This document shows positions 53,637 to 62,710 of a stretch of DNA of 64,000 bases, one piece after another; the stretch's first letter is position 1; every line of letters starts with the position of its first letter. The notes beneath the pieces are model-generated. The model was not told where the DNA came from, made no database searches, and saw only the letters and a list, made by a program, of their open reading frames with translations. A program made the translations under genes and the position numbers. This DNA is from Lachnospiraceae bacterium (lineage in GTDB: Bacteria > Bacillota > Clostridia > Lachnospirales > Lachnospiraceae), in NCBI GenBank assembly GCA_910574745.1, contig CAJTCE010000011.1:1-64000 (forward strand), in the 5' to 3' direction.

Positions 53637-54524
53637 ATGTCAATTTTTAAAGGAGCAGGAGTTGCGATTGTCACACCCTTTCATGAAGACGGAAGTGTAA
53701 ATTATGAGGCTTTTGGAAAGCAGATTGAGCGCCAGATTGCGGGAAAAACCGACGCTGTCATCGTATGCGGTACCACAGGCGAAGCGTCCACGCTCTCCCA
53801 TGAGGAGCATCTGGATGTGATCCGCTATTGTGTGGAAAAGGTAAATAAAAGAATTCCCGTTATTGCAGGAACCGGTTCTAATTGTACGGAAACGGCCATC
53901 TACTTGTCCAAGGAGGCGGAGAAGGCAGGCGCTGACGGATTACTGTTAGTAACGCCTTATTACAATAAATGTACCCAGAAAGGGCTGCTTGAGCACTTTA
54001 GGATGATTGCGGAAAGCGTCAGTATTCCCATTATTTTATATAACATTCCCGGAAGGACCGGCGGCGTGCTCATTGCGCCTGAAACAATCTGTACCCTTTG
54101 CAGGGAAGTAAAAAATATTGTGGGCGTAAAGGACGCGACAGGCAATATTTCCGGCGTGGCAAAGCTTTTGCACATGGCGGCAGGGGATGTGGATGTATAT
54201 TCCGGCAATGACGACCAGATCGTACCCATTCTCTCTTTGGGAGGAAAAGGGGTTATTTCCGTTCTTTCCAATGTTGCGCCTAAACAGACCCATGATATCT
54301 GCCAGATGTATTTTGACGGAAATGTGGAGGGCAGCAGGGATTTACAGTTGAAGGCGATTCCGCTTATTGACGGACTGTTTTGCGAAGTAAATCCTATTCC
54401 CGTAAAAAAGGCCATGAATCTTATGGGATTAGAGGCCGGCACGCTTCGCCGTCCTTTGACGGAAATGGAAGATGCCCATGCAGAGGTTATGAAAAAGGCC
54501 ATGGAAGATTTTGGAATTTTGTAG
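53637..54524 (+). CDS. dapA: 4-hydroxy-tetrahydrodipicolinate synthase
   Basis: 295 residues. Condenses pyruvate with aspartate semialdehyde on the way to lysine and diaminopimelate. CGTTGEASTLS carries the pyruvate-binding Thr pair. LVTPYYNK holds the proton-relay Tyr, and the Schiff-base Lys is in IVGVKDATGN. AGGAGG lies 9 bases before the ATG. It is the first gene behind the lysine riboswitch. Confidence 0.97.
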   Translation: MSIFKGAGVAIVTPFHEDGSVNYEAFGKQIERQIAGKTDAVIVCGTTGEASTLSHEEHLDVIRYCVEKVNKRIPVIAGTGSNCTETAIYLSKEAEKAGADGLLLVTPYYNKCTQKGLLEHFRMIAESVSIPIILYNIPGRTGGVLIAPETICTLCREVKNIVGVKDATGNISGVAKLLHMAAGDVDVYSGNDDQIVPILSLGGKGVISVLSNVAPKQTHDICQMYFDGNVEGSRDLQLKAIPLIDGLFCEVNPIPVKKAMNLMGLEAGTLRRPLTEMEDAHAEVMKKAMEDFGIL

Positions 54525-54577
54525 AACGGCCGGAATAAAAAGGGCGGCTGGAAAAGAAAGGATTGGATGATATAAAA

Positions 54578-55339
54578 ATGACAAGAATAATTATGCACGG
54601 CTGCAACGGAGTCATGGGACAGATGATATGCAATCTGGCTGCGGCAGATGAAGAAGCGGAAATTGTGGCGGGAATAGATATCAACGAAAAGGAGGGAAAT
54701 CCTTTTCCGGTATTTACATCTCTGGAAGCCTGCGAGGTAGAAGCGGACGCAGTCATTGATTTTTCCCATTTCAGCTGTGTGGATGGACTTCTGGATTGGT
54801 GCAGCGCAAAAAAAATGCCTGTTGTTTTATGTACCACCGGCTTATCGGAGGAGCAGCTTGCAAAGGTAGGGGAAACAGCAAAAATAACGGCTGTTTTAAA
54901 ATCTGCAAATATGTCTCTGGGCATTAATATGCTGTTAAAGCTTTTAAAGGAGGCCACGGCTGTTTTGACGCCGGCGGGATTTGATGTGGAGGTTGTGGAA
55001 AAGCATCACAGAAGAAAGGTGGACGCACCCAGCGGAACGGCGCTGGCATTAGCGGATTCCGTCAATGAGGAATTAGGCGGCGAATATGAATATGTTTATG
55101 ACAGAACTGAAAGAAGACAGTCGCGCCCCAAAAAGGAAATCGGTATATCCGCAGTCAGAGGCGGTTCCATTGTAGGAGAGCACGATGTGATTTTTGCAGG
55201 GGAGGATGAGGTTATTACCTTCAGCCATACCGCATATTCCAGAGCGGTATTCGGAAAAGGTGCCATAGAGGCGGCGAAATTCCTGAAAGGGAAAGAAGCA
55301 GGGCTTTATAATATGAGCCATGTAATAGACGGTAAATAA
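54578..55339 (+). CDS. dapB: 4-hydroxy-tetrahydrodipicolinate reductase
   Basis: 253 residues. The nucleotide-binding start is IIMHGCNGVMGQM. The substrate-site motif reads VEKHHRRKVDAPSGTAL and matches the E(x)HHxxKxDxPSGTA signature. A C-terminal GEHDVIFAG stretch follows. It acts after DapA in the same riboswitch-controlled unit. I start at ATG 54578 with GGATGA upstream. A TTG at 54563 would add five residues. The family is sometimes longer by 10-20 residues. Confidence 0.94.
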   Translation: MTRIIMHGCNGVMGQMICNLAAADEEAEIVAGIDINEKEGNPFPVFTSLEACEVEADAVIDFSHFSCVDGLLDWCSAKKMPVVLCTTGLSEEQLAKVGETAKITAVLKSANMSLGINMLLKLLKEATAVLTPAGFDVEVVEKHHRRKVDAPSGTALALADSVNEELGGEYEYVYDRTERRQSRPKKEIGISAVRGGSIVGEHDVIFAGEDEVITFSHTAYSRAVFGKGAIEAAKFLKGKEAGLYNMSHVIDGK

Positions 55340-55352
55340 TTTATTTATGGAA

Positions 55353-55391
55353 GCAAAGGTTGGAAGGAAAGCTTTCAACCTTGTGCTTTTT
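55353..55391 (+). terminator. Terminator of the dapAB operon
   Basis: An 11-bp stem joins 55356-55366 and 55372-55382 (one G-U), followed by GTGCTTTTTG. Confidence 0.85.
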
Positions 55392-55466
55392 GAGGGACAA
55401 GTGGACATGCAGGCGATAGAGTAATCAATCTGTAGGGCATGTCTGCTTAGCATATGGAGGCAGAGT

Positions 55467-57425
55467 ATGGACGAATTGGAATTAAAATATTTGAAAAGTC
55501 TGGCAAAGCAGTATCCCACCATCGCTTCGGCAAGTACGGAGATCATTAACTTATCTTCCATTTTGAACCTGCCAAAGGGTACAGAGCATTTTTTGACGGA
55601 TATCCACGGGGAATACGAGCAGTTTAACCATGTATTAAAAAACGGCTCCGGTTCCGTACGGAAGAAAATAGACGAGGAGTTTGGCAATACCTTAAGCAAC
55701 AAGGATAAAAAAAGCCTTGCCACCCTGATCTATTATCCAAAAGAAAAGCTGGAGATCGTGTTAAAGGAAGAAGACAATATTGAGGACTGGTATAAAATAA
55801 CCCTGTACCGCCTTGTGCAGATTACCAAGCATGTTTCATCCAAATATACAAGATCCAAGGTCAGGAAGGCTCTTCCTAAGGATTTTGCCTATATCATAGA
55901 AGAACTCATTACGGAAAAGGCAGAGGTTCAGGATAAAGAGGCCTATTATAATGAAATTGTCCATACCATCATCCGCATCGGCAGGGCGCCGGAGTTTATT
56001 GTAGCTCTGTGCGAGCTGGTGCAGAGACTGGTCATAGACCACCTTCATATTGTGGGAGATGTTTATGACAGAGGGCCGGGCCCCCATATTATTCTCGATA
56101 CCTTAAGACATTATCATTCGGTGGACGTGCAGTGGGGCAACCACGATGTGGTCTGGATGGGAGCAGCCAGCGGGCAGCTTGCATGTATTGCCACGGTTAT
56201 CCGCAACTCCGCCAGATATGGCAATCTTGATACCTTGGAGGAAGGCTACGGCATCAACCTGATTCCCCTTGCAACCTTTGCCATGGAGAAGTATAAGGAC
56301 GTAAACTGCGACGCTTTTTTCATTAAGTACAATACGAATTACAATACCAAGGATTTAAGCCTTGATATGAAGATGCATAAGGCAATTACCATTATCCAGA
56401 TGAAGCTGGAAGGCCAGATTATTATGAGAAGGCCGGAATTTGAAATGAACGACAGGCTTTTACTGGACAAGATCGATTACGAAAACCATACTGTCAATAT
56501 TGAGGGAAAGATTTATCCTATGAGGGATACGGATTTTCCGACGGTGGATCCTAAGGACCCGTATCGGCTGACCAAAGAGGAAGAAGAGGTTATGGAACGG
56601 CTCAGACAGGCTTTTACGCGCTGTGACAAGCTACAGAGGGATATTCGTTTCCTGTTTTCCAAGGGAGGCATGTATAAGATATATAATTCCAATCTTTTGT
56701 ACCATGGCTGCGTTCCCATGGATGAAGAGGGCAATTTTTTAAAGGTTAATCTTTTCGGAAAGGAATATTCGGGAAGGGCCCTTTATGATGCATTGGATAA
56801 TTATGCCAGAAGGGGTTATTACGGTACAAGGGAGTCGGGAGAGAAGCTTAAGGGTCAGGATATCATCTGGTATATATGGGCAGGTCCCAAATCCCCTGTG
56901 TTCGGAAAAGAGAAAATGGCTACCTTTGAACGCTATTTTATAGAGGATAAAGAAACTCATAAAGAAAAGAAAAATGCCTATTACAGGCTGTATGACAGGG
57001 ATGATATTGTGAACAGAATTTTGGCGGAATTCGGGCTTCCTGCGGACAAATCCCATATTGTCAACGGTCATGTGCCGGTAGAATTAAAAAATGGAGAATC
57101 TCCAATAAAATGCGGAGGAAAGCTTTTGGTCATAGACGGCGGTTTCAGTAAGGCATATCAGGGTAAAACCGGAATTGCAGGTTATACGCTGGTTGTCAAT
57201 TCATACGGCATGCGTCTTGTGTCCCATGAACCTTTTGAATCCGCAGATTTGGCAATCAGGAATGAATCGGATATTTTTTCGGATTCTATCATTGTGGAAA
57301 CAGCGCTGAGAAGACAGCGGGTTGCGGATACGGATATCGGAGATGAGTTACGGGAATCCATCCATCAGCTGGAGGAGCTTTTAGAGGCCTATAGAGAGGG
57401 TATCATTGTGGAAAAAGACGTATAG
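55467..57425 (+). CDS. fbp: Fructose-1,6-bisphosphatase class III
   Basis: 652 residues, the large Firmicutes type. Converts fructose 1,6-bisphosphate to fructose 6-phosphate in gluconeogenesis. The metallophosphatase-type sites are seen: [35 protein letters not shown] and [13 protein letters not shown] lies about 6 bases before the ATG. It has its own unit. Near its stop a long imperfect hairpin (57395-57454) with GAGGGTATC/GATACCCTC ends could assist termination. Confidence 0.96.
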   Translation: MDELELKYLKSLAKQYPTIASASTEIINLSSILNLPKGTEHFLTDIHGEYEQFNHVLKNGSGSVRKKIDEEFGNTLSNKDKKSLATLIYYPKEKLEIVLKEEDNIEDWYKITLYRLVQITKHVSSKYTRSKVRKALPKDFAYIIEELITEKAEVQDKEAYYNEIVHTIIRIGRAPEFIVALCELVQRLVIDHLHIVGDVYDRGPGPHIILDTLRHYHSVDVQWGNHDVVWMGAASGQLACIATVIRNSARYGNLDTLEEGYGINLIPLATFAMEKYKDVNCDAFFIKYNTNYNTKDLSLDMKMHKAITIIQMKLEGQIIMRRPEFEMNDRLLLDKIDYENHTVNIEGKIYPMRDTDFPTVDPKDPYRLTKEEEEVMERLRQAFTRCDKLQRDIRFLFSKGGMYKIYNSNLLYHGCVPMDEEGNFLKVNLFGKEYSGRALYDALDNYARRGYYGTRESGEKLKGQDIIWYIWAGPKSPVFGKEKMATFERYFIEDKETHKEKKNAYYRLYDRDDIVNRILAEFGLPADKSHIVNGHVPVELKNGESPIKCGGKLLVIDGGFSKAYQGKTGIAGYTLVVNSYGMRLVSHEPFESADLAIRNESDIFSDSIIVETALRRQRVADTDIGDELRESIHQLEELLEAYREGIIVEKDV

Positions 57426-57461
57426 TCTTCACGCCGATACCCTCTGCTACGGCAAATCAGG

Positions 57462-57896
57462 TTATTTGTTTGTTAATGTGTTGTCAACACCGTTTGTGAC
57501 ATCGCTTGTGATGTCGCTGACTGCATCGCCGGTATCTTCTAATATGTTTCCGGCTGCATCTCCTGCATCATCCACGGCATCTGTTACGCCGTCTATAACG
57601 CCGCCGTCTCCATTACCGTTTTTATTGTTGGTGCCGTTGTTGCCATTGTTTGTCTGGTTACCAGCGGTTTCGTTTCCGGTAGTGGAATTGTTGGCCTGGC
57701 TTCCGGTGGTGCCGGCGGTATTGCCGTTTGTGTTTCCGGAAGCATTGTTTTGTGAATTCTGATCGTTGTTAGCTTCAGAATCCTGAGCTAAGTCGGCATT
57801 ATTACCTGCGTTATCGTTGTTCTTACTGCCACAGCCTGTAAAGCAAAAAAGCATCAGGATGAAAAGGGCAGTAAATAAAAAATATCTCTTTTTCAT
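57462..57896 (-). CDS. Asn/Gly/Thr-rich lipoprotein
   Basis: 144 residues. Lipobox FTGC follows a hydrophobic signal. The middle (about 28-95) is low-complexity Asn, Gly, Thr and Gln. The end (about 98-144) is an acidic Asp/Val/Gly stretch with repeating DxxxDAxxDxxG spacing (VIDGVTDAVDDAGDAAGN). AAAGGAG precedes the ATG on the minus strand. No family is known to me. A lipid-anchored cell-surface spacer is the simplest reading. Confidence 0.8.
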   Translation of the reverse strand: MKKRYFLFTALFILMLFCFTGCGSKNNDNAGNNADLAQDSEANNDQNSQNNASGNTNGNTAGTTGSQANNSTTGNETAGNQTNNGNNGTNNKNGNGDGGVIDGVTDAVDDAGDAAGNILEDTGDAVSDITSDVTNGVDNTLTNK

Positions 57897-58104
57897 AATA
57901 TCATTCTCCTTTCAATGCCTGTGAATACTATCTGCTGTTTTGCAGAAAAATATTCCGGAGAGTGAAAAAAATGCGCTGGTAATTGTTGCATTTTTTGAAT
58001 TGGAAATAAGGTAAAATTGTAAGCCGGAAAACAAAAAAATGGTTAACATGATTGGAACGGAAAATTTTTGATCAAGTATTCTATATGGAATGAAGGAGTC
58101 ATCT

Positions 58105-58881
58105 ATGGAATTTCGCCCCTGTATTGATATTCATAACGGAAGAGTAAAACAGATTATAGGCAGTACTTTAACGGATGAAAAGGATTTTGCAAAGGAAAAT
58201 TTTGTTTCCGAAAAAAATGCCGCCTATTATGCCGGACTTTATAAGGAGCAGCATTTAAAAGGAGGGCATATCATTCTTTTAAACAGCGCAGACAGTCCTT
58301 ATTTTGAAAAAACAAGAAAAGAGGCTGTTTCGGCTCTCAGAGCCTATCCGGGAGGCATGCAGGTAGGAGGCGGCATACATGCGGAAAACGCCGGGGAATA
58401 TTTGAATGCGGGAGCATCCCATGTGATCGTAACATCCTATGTGTTTCAAAAGGGAGAAATCAGAAAGGATCGTCTGGAGGCTTTAAAAAAAGCAGTAGGT
58501 AAGGAAAGGGTGGTTCTGGATTTAAGCGTCAGAAAATATGAAGACGGTTATTATGTAATGACCGACCGGTGGCAGAAGAAGAGTCATGTTAAGGTAGACA
58601 TGGAAATGCTTAAGAAATTGTCGGTATATTGCAAAGAATACCTGATTCATGCGGTTGATGTGGAAGGAAAGAACAGCGGAATCGAAAAGCAGCTTGTGGA
58701 AATGCTGTCCGGCTTTTATGAACTTCCCGTTACTTATGCAGGCGGGATTCACAGCTATGAGGACTTGGAGTTGATGAAAAAGCTGGGGCAGAACAGAATA
58801 CATATAACAGTGGGAAGCGCTTTGGATTTATTTGGGGGAGAACTGGAATTTCAAAAGATATGTCAATTATGTAAACTATGA
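58105..58881 (+). CDS. hisA: HisA of the eukaryotic HIS6 type (ProFAR isomerase)
   Basis: 258 residues. Isomerises ProFAR in histidine synthesis. It is much closer in pattern to yeast and plant HIS6 than to ordinary bacterial HisA. The diagnostic pieces are CIDIHNGRVKQIIGSTL, NFVSEKNAAYYAGLYK, MQVGGGIH, HVIVTSYVFQKGEI, VVLDLSVRK, YLIHAVDVEG, TYAGGIHS and VGSALDLFGG. The catalytic Asp pair sits in CIDIHNG and HAVDVEG. I start at ATG 58105 with AAGGAG 6 bases upstream. No other his gene is next to it. Confidence 0.88.
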   Translation: MEFRPCIDIHNGRVKQIIGSTLTDEKDFAKENFVSEKNAAYYAGLYKEQHLKGGHIILLNSADSPYFEKTRKEAVSALRAYPGGMQVGGGIHAENAGEYLNAGASHVIVTSYVFQKGEIRKDRLEALKKAVGKERVVLDLSVRKYEDGYYVMTDRWQKKSHVKVDMEMLKKLSVYCKEYLIHAVDVEGKNSGIEKQLVEMLSGFYELPVTYAGGIHSYEDLELMKKLGQNRIHITVGSALDLFGGELEFQKICQLCKL

Positions 58882-58890
58882 GTAAAGGCA

Positions 58891-58926
58891 AAAACAACCG
58901 GTCAACATATTATGACCGGCTGTTTT
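58891..58926. terminator. Bidirectional terminator between hisA and the cold shock gene
   Basis: AAAACAACCGGTCA pairs with TGACCGGCTGTTTT (one mismatch) around an 8-base loop, with T-run ends on both sides. It serves convergent genes. Confidence 0.9.
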
Positions 58927-59026
58927 TCTTAATCCGTTAACAATTGCTGAGTCAAATCAAATTTCTGTAGAAATTTATATTTAAAAAGGCACATTGAAAA
59001 ACTGATTAAAGGTTATAATCCATGGA

Positions 59027-59227
59027 TTATAACTTAGTTACGTTGACAGCCTGAGGACCTTTTTCGCCCTGAACTACTTCGAACTCAACAGAAGCGCCTT
59101 CCTCTAAGGATTTAAAGCCTTCCATAACTAAGCCTGAGTAGTGAACGAACACGTCGTTGCCCTCTTCATCAGAAATAAAACCGTAACCTTTCTGATTGTT
59201 AAACCATTTAACTGTACCTTTGTTCAT
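59027..59227 (-). CDS. Cold shock domain protein
   Basis: 66 residues of a single OB fold. RNP1 is KGYGFISDE and RNP2 is DVFVHYSG; the start is [12 protein letters not shown]. Binds single-stranded RNA or DNA. I start at 59227 because GGAGG lies 9 bases upstream; an ATG 11 codons earlier is not family-like. The promoter at 59267-59293 gives a leader of only about 35 bases, unlike the long cold-sensing cspA leader. Confidence 0.95.
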   Translation of the reverse strand: MNKGTVKWFNNQKGYGFISDEEGNDVFVHYSGLVMEGFKSLEEGASVEFEVVQGEKGPQAVNVTKL

Positions 59228-59266
59228 TGTCAATACCTCCGAAATTAATTTATGCAACAATGAAAG

Positions 59267-59293
59267 AATAGCATAATAGAGCCAAAAAGTAAA
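59267..59293 (-). promoter_or_regulatory. Promoter of the cold shock gene (minus strand)
   Basis: On the minus strand TTTACT, 17 bases and TATTCT with an extended TGC in front. On the plus strand these are AGTAAA (59288-59293) and AGAATA (59267-59272). Confidence 0.6.
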
Positions 59294-59365
59294 GGAAATA
59301 AATAAATATTGATAGAATTATTTTTTATGCTATACTTGATTTTGCAGAAAGAAGTGGTAAAAAAT

Positions 59366-59878
59366 ATGAGTGGAGAAGACAGAAGAAAACAGATATTGGA
59401 AATATTAAAAAATGAAGATGGACCTTTATCGGGCACGGAACTTGCAAAAAGATTGAATGTAAGCAGACAGGTGGTTGTGCAGGATATTGCCCTGCTACGG
59501 GCGGTAAACCGCAGTATTGTCGCTACCAACAAGGGATATCTTTTCTTCCATGAAGGAGGCAGGGGAAAGGTCAGAAGGAGCGTCTGCGTCTGTCATAAGG
59601 ATGAGGACATTCTGGATGAATTCTATGCGGTAGTGGACTGCGGCGGCAGGATTCTGGATGTGGTAGTGGAGCATGAAATATACGGACAGATTATGGTGGA
59701 TCTGATTATCAGTAACAGAGAGGATGCGCTTACTTACGTGGAGAAGAGCAGGGATAAAAACACAAAGCCCTTAAATATCCTTACCAACGGGATTCATTAT
59801 CACACCATAGAAGCGGATAACGAGGAAATTCTTTATAAAATTGAAGACAGATTGAGAAAACTGGGATATCTCATGTAA
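59366..59878 (+). CDS. niaR: NiaR-type transcriptional repressor (HTH + 3H domain)
   Basis: 170 residues. An N-terminal HTH_11 (about 5-60; ELAKRLNVSRQVVVQDI) is followed by a 3H domain whose conserved His residues are in VEHEIYGQI and GIHYHTIEA. NiaR represses NAD synthesis and niacin uptake genes in response to nicotinate. I start at ATG 59366, although an open frame begins at 59309; the ribosome binding site is poor. A terminator follows, then a candidate operator region and a transporter gene. Confidence 0.88.
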   Translation: MSGEDRRKQILEILKNEDGPLSGTELAKRLNVSRQVVVQDIALLRAVNRSIVATNKGYLFFHEGGRGKVRRSVCVCHKDEDILDEFYAVVDCGGRILDVVVEHEIYGQIMVDLIISNREDALTYVEKSRDKNTKPLNILTNGIHYHTIEADNEEILYKIEDRLRKLGYLM

Positions 59879-59910
59879 AAGCGTATGTAAGGATGTGATA
59901 CGCTTTCTTG
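59878..59910 (+). terminator. Terminator of niaR
   Basis: AAAGCGTAT (59878-59886) pairs perfectly with ATACGCTTT (59898-59906), followed by CTTG. Confidence 0.75.
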
Positions 59911-59950
59911 TTTAAGGGTATGGCTGTAATGGGATATAACATAAATGAGA

Positions 59951-60068
59951 TGACAAGATATGAAGAACGCAGATAAGATATAACACATCAAAATAGACTT
60001 GCTTTTTCTGTGGTACTGTGCTATTGTACAGATTGTGCCGAGTGATTGTAAAGACAACTGACAAGACA
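59951..60068 (+). promoter_or_regulatory. Promoter with two candidate NiaR sites upstream of the transporter
   Basis: A promoter-like pair TTGCTT (59999-60004) and TATTGT (60022-60027) is spaced 17 with TGC in front. It is flanked by two near-identical decamers: TGACAAGATA (59951-59960) and TGACAAGACA (60059-60068). The second sits in an ACTG-ACAAGA-CAGT palindrome. Position next to niaR makes them candidate operators. The remaining leader to 60221 has small hairpins (CGGC-AAAC-GCCG) and the stretch GGATAAAAGCC, but no riboswitch I can defend. Confidence 0.45.
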
Positions 60069-60221
60069 GTGAGCGCGGCAAACGCCGATAGAATAGATGA
60101 CTGAAAAAATGTCGGTCTGACGCCGACCGGGACAGAAGACGGTGTCAGGATAAAAGCCGATTGTCGGGACTGTGTGTTCAGGCCGGGTACAAAAGGCGTA
60201 TCAAACGAAGGGAAGACACAA

Positions 60222-61286
60222 ATGGAAAAAGTAAAGAAGCTACTGAATGAGATTTTTATTGACGGTTTAAGCGGTATGGCTACCGGATTGTTTGCGACAT
60301 TGATCGTTGGAACCATTATCCAACAGATAGGAAATCTGATTCCCGGCGCAGTGGGAAGCTATTTATTCCTCATAGGAAAAATGGCGGCTGCCGTTACGGG
60401 TGCCGGCATCGGCGCCGGCGTGGCTATAAGGCTGAAACAAAGTCCTCTGGTTATTATTTCCGCATCGGTCTGCGGAATGACCGGTGCCTTTGCATCCAAA
60501 ATCATCGGCGGGGCCTTTCTTGTAGAGGGGGTTGTAAACCTTTCAGGACCGGGAGAGCCTTTAGGCGCTTTTATAGCGGCTATGATAGCGGTTTATCTGG
60601 GCAAACTGATTTCCGGCAGGACGAAGGTTGATATTTTGATCACGCCCCTTTTATGTATTTTATCCGGCTCTGCAGTAGGTCTGGTTTTAGGACCGCCTAT
60701 TTCGGCTTTTATGGCGTTTTTGGGAAATCTGATCAATGTGGGAACACAGCAGGCCCCCTTTTTAATGGGAATCATTGTATCGGTGTTGATGGGAATGATT
60801 CTGACGCTGCCGATCAGTTCCGCTGCACTGGGGGTTATATTAAATCTGTCCGGTCTGGCGGCAGGAGCGGCTACCGTAGGATGCTGCGCTAATATGGTAG
60901 GCTTTGCGGTGGCAAGCTATCGTGAAAATAAAGTAAACGGACTGCTGGCTCAGGGCCTGGGAACCAGTATGCTTCAAATCGGGAATATTGTGAAAAAACC
61001 GGTTATCTGGCTTCCGGCAATTATTACCAGCGCGATTTTAGGGCCGGTTTCCACTTTATTATTTGACATGACCAATAATGCTACAGGCTCCGGAATGGGA
61101 ACTGCGGGACTTGTAGGACAGATTACCACATACCAGACTATGACCGCAGAAGCTTCTCCGGCAGTAGTTTTAGTGAAGATTCTTTTGCTTCATTTCGTAT
61201 TCCCGGCAGTGCTTGCCCTTGGAATCAGCGAGTTTATGCGTAAAAAGGAATGGATTAAACCGGGAGATATGAAGCTGGAAGTATAG
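60222..61286 (+). CDS. PfoR/PTS_EIIC_2-like membrane transporter
   Basis: 354 residues with about nine membrane helices rich in Gly and Ala (e.g. GMTGAFASKIIGGAF and LTLPISSAALGVIL). The pattern fits the EIIC-like family that includes PfoR. There is no phosphotransfer domain, and no EIIA or EIIB gene nearby, so it is probably not a true PTS. Its place after niaR suggests uptake of a niacin-type precursor. I start at ATG 60222 with GAAGGGAA upstream. Confidence 0.75.
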   Translation: MEKVKKLLNEIFIDGLSGMATGLFATLIVGTIIQQIGNLIPGAVGSYLFLIGKMAAAVTGAGIGAGVAIRLKQSPLVIISASVCGMTGAFASKIIGGAFLVEGVVNLSGPGEPLGAFIAAMIAVYLGKLISGRTKVDILITPLLCILSGSAVGLVLGPPISAFMAFLGNLINVGTQQAPFLMGIIVSVLMGMILTLPISSAALGVILNLSGLAAGAATVGCCANMVGFAVASYRENKVNGLLAQGLGTSMLQIGNIVKKPVIWLPAIITSAILGPVSTLLFDMTNNATGSGMGTAGLVGQITTYQTMTAEASPAVVLVKILLLHFVFPAVLALGISEFMRKKEWIKPGDMKLEV

Positions 61287-61351
61287 CCGAAAGATATGGA
61301 GCTGAAAGTTTAATAGATTCGATAGAATAAAAAATAGGAAGTTGAAAGTAT

Positions 61352-61393
61352 AAAAAACGGGGAGAACATATGGCATGCTTTTCCCCGTTTTTT
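61352..61393. terminator. Bidirectional terminator
   Basis: AAAAAACGGGGA (61352-61363) pairs with TCCCCGTTTTTT (61382-61393). It lies between the convergent transporter and yerC-like genes. Confidence 0.92.
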
Positions 61394-61424
61394 ATTCAAT
61401 GGATGAGATGAGGGCGTATAAATC

Positions 61425-61709
61425 TTATTCCATACGCTCAAATACCAGTTCATATCCGTCGCTGCCGTAATTCAAGGATCTGTTGACACGGCTGATGGTG
61501 GCGGTAGACGCCCCGGTCTTTTCCGCTATTTCCAGATAGGTTTTTTTGTCGCGGAGCATGGTAGCCACTTCAAAACGCTGTGATAAGGAAAGCAGCTCGT
61601 TTACGGTACACAAATCCTCAAAAAAGGAATAGCATTCTTCTTTTGTTTCCAACGATAAAATTGCCTGAAAGAGGGCGTCGACAGCTTCTGTTTTTATCTT
61701 TTTGTTCAT
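61425..61709 (-). CDS. YerC/YecD family TrpR-related protein
   Basis: 94 residues. Helix-turn-helix of the TrpR type in RDKKTYLEIAEKTGASTATISRVNRSLNYG, preceded by LLSLSQRFEVATML. The family resembles the tryptophan repressor but no ligand is proven. AGGAGA precedes the ATG on the minus strand. Confidence 0.9.
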   Translation of the reverse strand: MNKKIKTEAVDALFQAILSLETKEECYSFFEDLCTVNELLSLSQRFEVATMLRDKKTYLEIAEKTGASTATISRVNRSLNYGSDGYELVFERME

Positions 61710-61781
61710 CTCTTTTCTCCTGATGCTTTAACACTGTAAAATTTTAATGTCTTAATTGGTTTCATTCTATCACAGGAAAAA

Positions 61782-62528
61782 TCAAAGGTAAAGGTTATTT
61801 GAAAAATAATCCTTGATTTCCGGCTTCAGATAGGAAAAATAGTGTGACAGGCTATCATTGACGATTTTTTCCAAAGGAAAACCGGATTCCTTAACCAAAG
61901 GCTCTGAAAAGTCACGGGCGCCTACCAGGGTGTCCACATGGGCGTCGCTGTTTAAAATAATTTCCACATCATGCTTCATGCAGGATTCCAGAAGCCTTAA
62001 ATAGTTGTCATGGGCGCCGGGACGAAAGCTGGTGGAAGCCAGAGAGGAATTATTGATTTCAAACAATTTATGGTTGGCAGCCGCAGCTCTTGCCACTTCA
62101 TCATAGTTTACGGGAAAGCGGTCGTCGTCTAGATGCCCCACAATCTGAATCAGCGGGTTTTCCAAAATATGAATGATACAGTCTGTTGTTTCTTTGCGGC
62201 TCATAAAGCGGACACATGGGGGATGCAGACTTGCGATAGCCACATCCATGGAGGAAAGAAGCTGGGGCGTCATATCTACGGAGCCTTTTTCGTCCAGAAT
62301 ATTGAGTTCCACGCCAAAAAGGAGCGGGACGTCGTAGGCATTCCGGTCCAGTATGCGGTAGTTTTCAAAGTAGTACTCGTGGCAGGAACCGGGCATATTC
62401 ACGCAGTGCTCGGTAATGGCTAAAAGGCTTAGGTTTTTCCGGCGGGCTGCAGCAGACATTTCCCGTATGGTGCAAAAGGCGTGTCCGCTGACCAGTGTAT
62501 GGGTGTGGGAATCCAAAATATATTTCAT
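61782..62528 (-). CDS. PHP-domain phosphatase/hydrolase (YcdX-like)
   Basis: 248 residues. Metal-binding motifs DSHTHTLVSGHAF, AITEHC, FGVELNI, ASLHPPC, GHLDDDRFP and NSDAHVDT follow the PHP order. The reaction is hydrolysis of a phosphoester; related proteins are phosphatases acting with a trinuclear metal site. AGGAG lies before the ATG on the minus strand. It is 72 bases from the YerC gene. Confidence 0.9.
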   Translation of the reverse strand: MKYILDSHTHTLVSGHAFCTIREMSAAARRKNLSLLAITEHCVNMPGSCHEYYFENYRILDRNAYDVPLLFGVELNILDEKGSVDMTPQLLSSMDVAIASLHPPCVRFMSRKETTDCIIHILENPLIQIVGHLDDDRFPVNYDEVARAAAANHKLFEINNSSLASTSFRPGAHDNYLRLLESCMKHDVEIILNSDAHVDTLVGARDFSEPLVKESGFPLEKIVNDSLSHYFSYLKPEIKDYFSNNLYL

Positions 62529-62710
62529 TGCTTTACTCCTTTATAGTTGCTGGTATTTTATAACAGCTGACAGTTTTTTGGTATGATTTGATTATAAACT
62601 TTGTATGAAGTGAAATCACTTTTGAACAATATGTATTTTAATACGTTTACAAATAGTTTTCAATACTATATAATAAGGATGTGATCTATGGGTACTTTTG
62701 GAGGGAAAGA

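Noticed and set aside
60100-60220. GGATAAAAGCC and nearby hairpins considered as a ykkC-type (guanidine/ppGpp/PRPP) riboswitch
   Set aside because: Only this short block resembles the motif; the other conserved blocks and the closing helices could not be found.
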